From Oceanobacter antarcticus (GTDB lineage: Bacteria; Pseudomonadota; Gammaproteobacteria; Pseudomonadales; Oceanobacteraceae), in contig NZ_JBBKTX010000005.1 of NCBI RefSeq assembly GCF_044962685.1, positions 140,402 to 204,401 on the forward strand: a DNA stretch of 64,000 nt, in the 5' to 3' direction. A program made the position numbers and the translations under genes. The notes beneath the pieces were generated by a model. The model did not search any database. It saw nothing but the letters and a program-made list of their open reading frames with translations, and was not told where the DNA came from. How positions within the stretch are numbered: position 1 is the first letter of the stretch; each line of letters opens with the position of its first letter. Below, piece by piece: positions 63,961 through 64,000 of the stretch.

Positions 63961-64000
63961 ATGTCCATTCAGCAAGATCTTCTCGACCTAGACGAACTCT
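63961..64000 (+). CDS. Start of an open frame, possible IS4-like transposase (partial)
   Basis: ATG at 63961 opens a frame (MSIQQDLLDLDEL) running off the edge. Only 13 residues are visible and there is no Shine-Dalgarno, so the identity rests on the neighbouring terminal-repeat-like sequence and hairpin. Confidence 0.35.
   Translation, partial: MSIQQDLLDLDEL

Larger units (their letters stand above)
63880..64000 (+). mobile_element. Probable left end of an IS4-family insertion sequence (partial)
   Basis: TAATGCTGTTCACTTAAG at 63880-63897 agrees at 15 of 18 positions with my recollection of the terminal repeat of E. coli IS4 (TAATGC..AT.AGTTAAG pattern). An open frame begins 81 bases inside, about the distance expected for the IS4 transposase start. 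The other end and target duplication are outside the window. Confidence 0.55.

Overview
The window is chromosomal DNA of a Gram-negative gammaproteobacterium. It encodes the LPS export permeases LptF and LptG, periplasmic lipoproteins, FimV, EF-P hydroxylase and a Pseudomonas-style block leuCDB-asd-fimV-truA-trpF...folC-dedD-cvpA-purF-metZ. The glucosylglycerate (compatible solute) locus, the fatty acid cis-trans isomerase and the overall gene content point to a marine or halotolerant Oceanospirillales/Pseudomonadales-type bacterium. The exact genus cannot be fixed from sequence alone. Nearly all of the window is densely packed core genome; the only mobile DNA I see is a probable IS4-like element entering at the right edge.

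Layout. 0-2.2 kb: the 5' two-thirds of thiC behind a TPP riboswitch, then two overlapping hotdog thioesterases. 2.4-4.3 kb: a compact three-gene signalling operon of a CheY-like receiver, a CheC-like phosphatase and a PAS protein with a degenerate GGDEF domain that keeps the c-di-GMP inhibitory-site motif. 4.5-7.0 kb: a GH13 alpha-glucosidase convergent with a prephenate dehydratase of alphaproteobacterial type. 7.3-15.8 kb: sugar-phosphate metabolism. Glycerate kinase, a phosphoglycosyl-glycerate phosphatase and glucosyl-3-phosphoglycerate synthase should make glucosylglycerate. A convergent GH13_18 phosphorylase should recycle it. zwf, pgl and galU handle glucose-6-phosphate and UDP-glucose.

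15.8-18 kb: tRNA-Asn, tRNA-Pro and tRNA-Met with clear sigma-70 promoters, a zinc-ribbon protein, an FKBP lipoprotein and a small Cys-rich lipoprotein. 18-25.6 kb: pdxH, an RDD protein, lptFG divergent from pepA, and a LysR/MFS pair. 25.6-37.8 kb: cti, a KpsC-like double Kdo transferase, rhlB-epmC, a MATE pump, tas, a stand-alone zinc-sensing CZB protein, a thioredoxin-TPR chaperone and a Cys-rich thioredoxin-like membrane protein. 37.8-41.7 kb: the moxR-DUF58-transglutaminase operon.

42-59.5 kb: a long minus-strand biosynthetic block (metZ, purF, cvpA, dedD, folC, trpA, trpB, trpF, truA, fimV, asd, leuB, leuD, leuC). trpBA sits where accD is normally found in this cluster. 59.7-63.7 kb: a LysR regulator divergent from leuC, a double-domain universal stress protein and a propionate/acetate-CoA ligase. 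63.9-64 kb: the start of an IS4-like element next to a terminator hairpin.

The most noteworthy items are the CheY/CheC/PAS-degenerate-GGDEF operon, the combined synthesis and turnover locus for glucosylglycerate, the stand-alone CZB zinc sensor, and the accD-less version of the conserved cluster. I saw no CRISPR array, prophage, toxin-antitoxin module or recognisable defence island.
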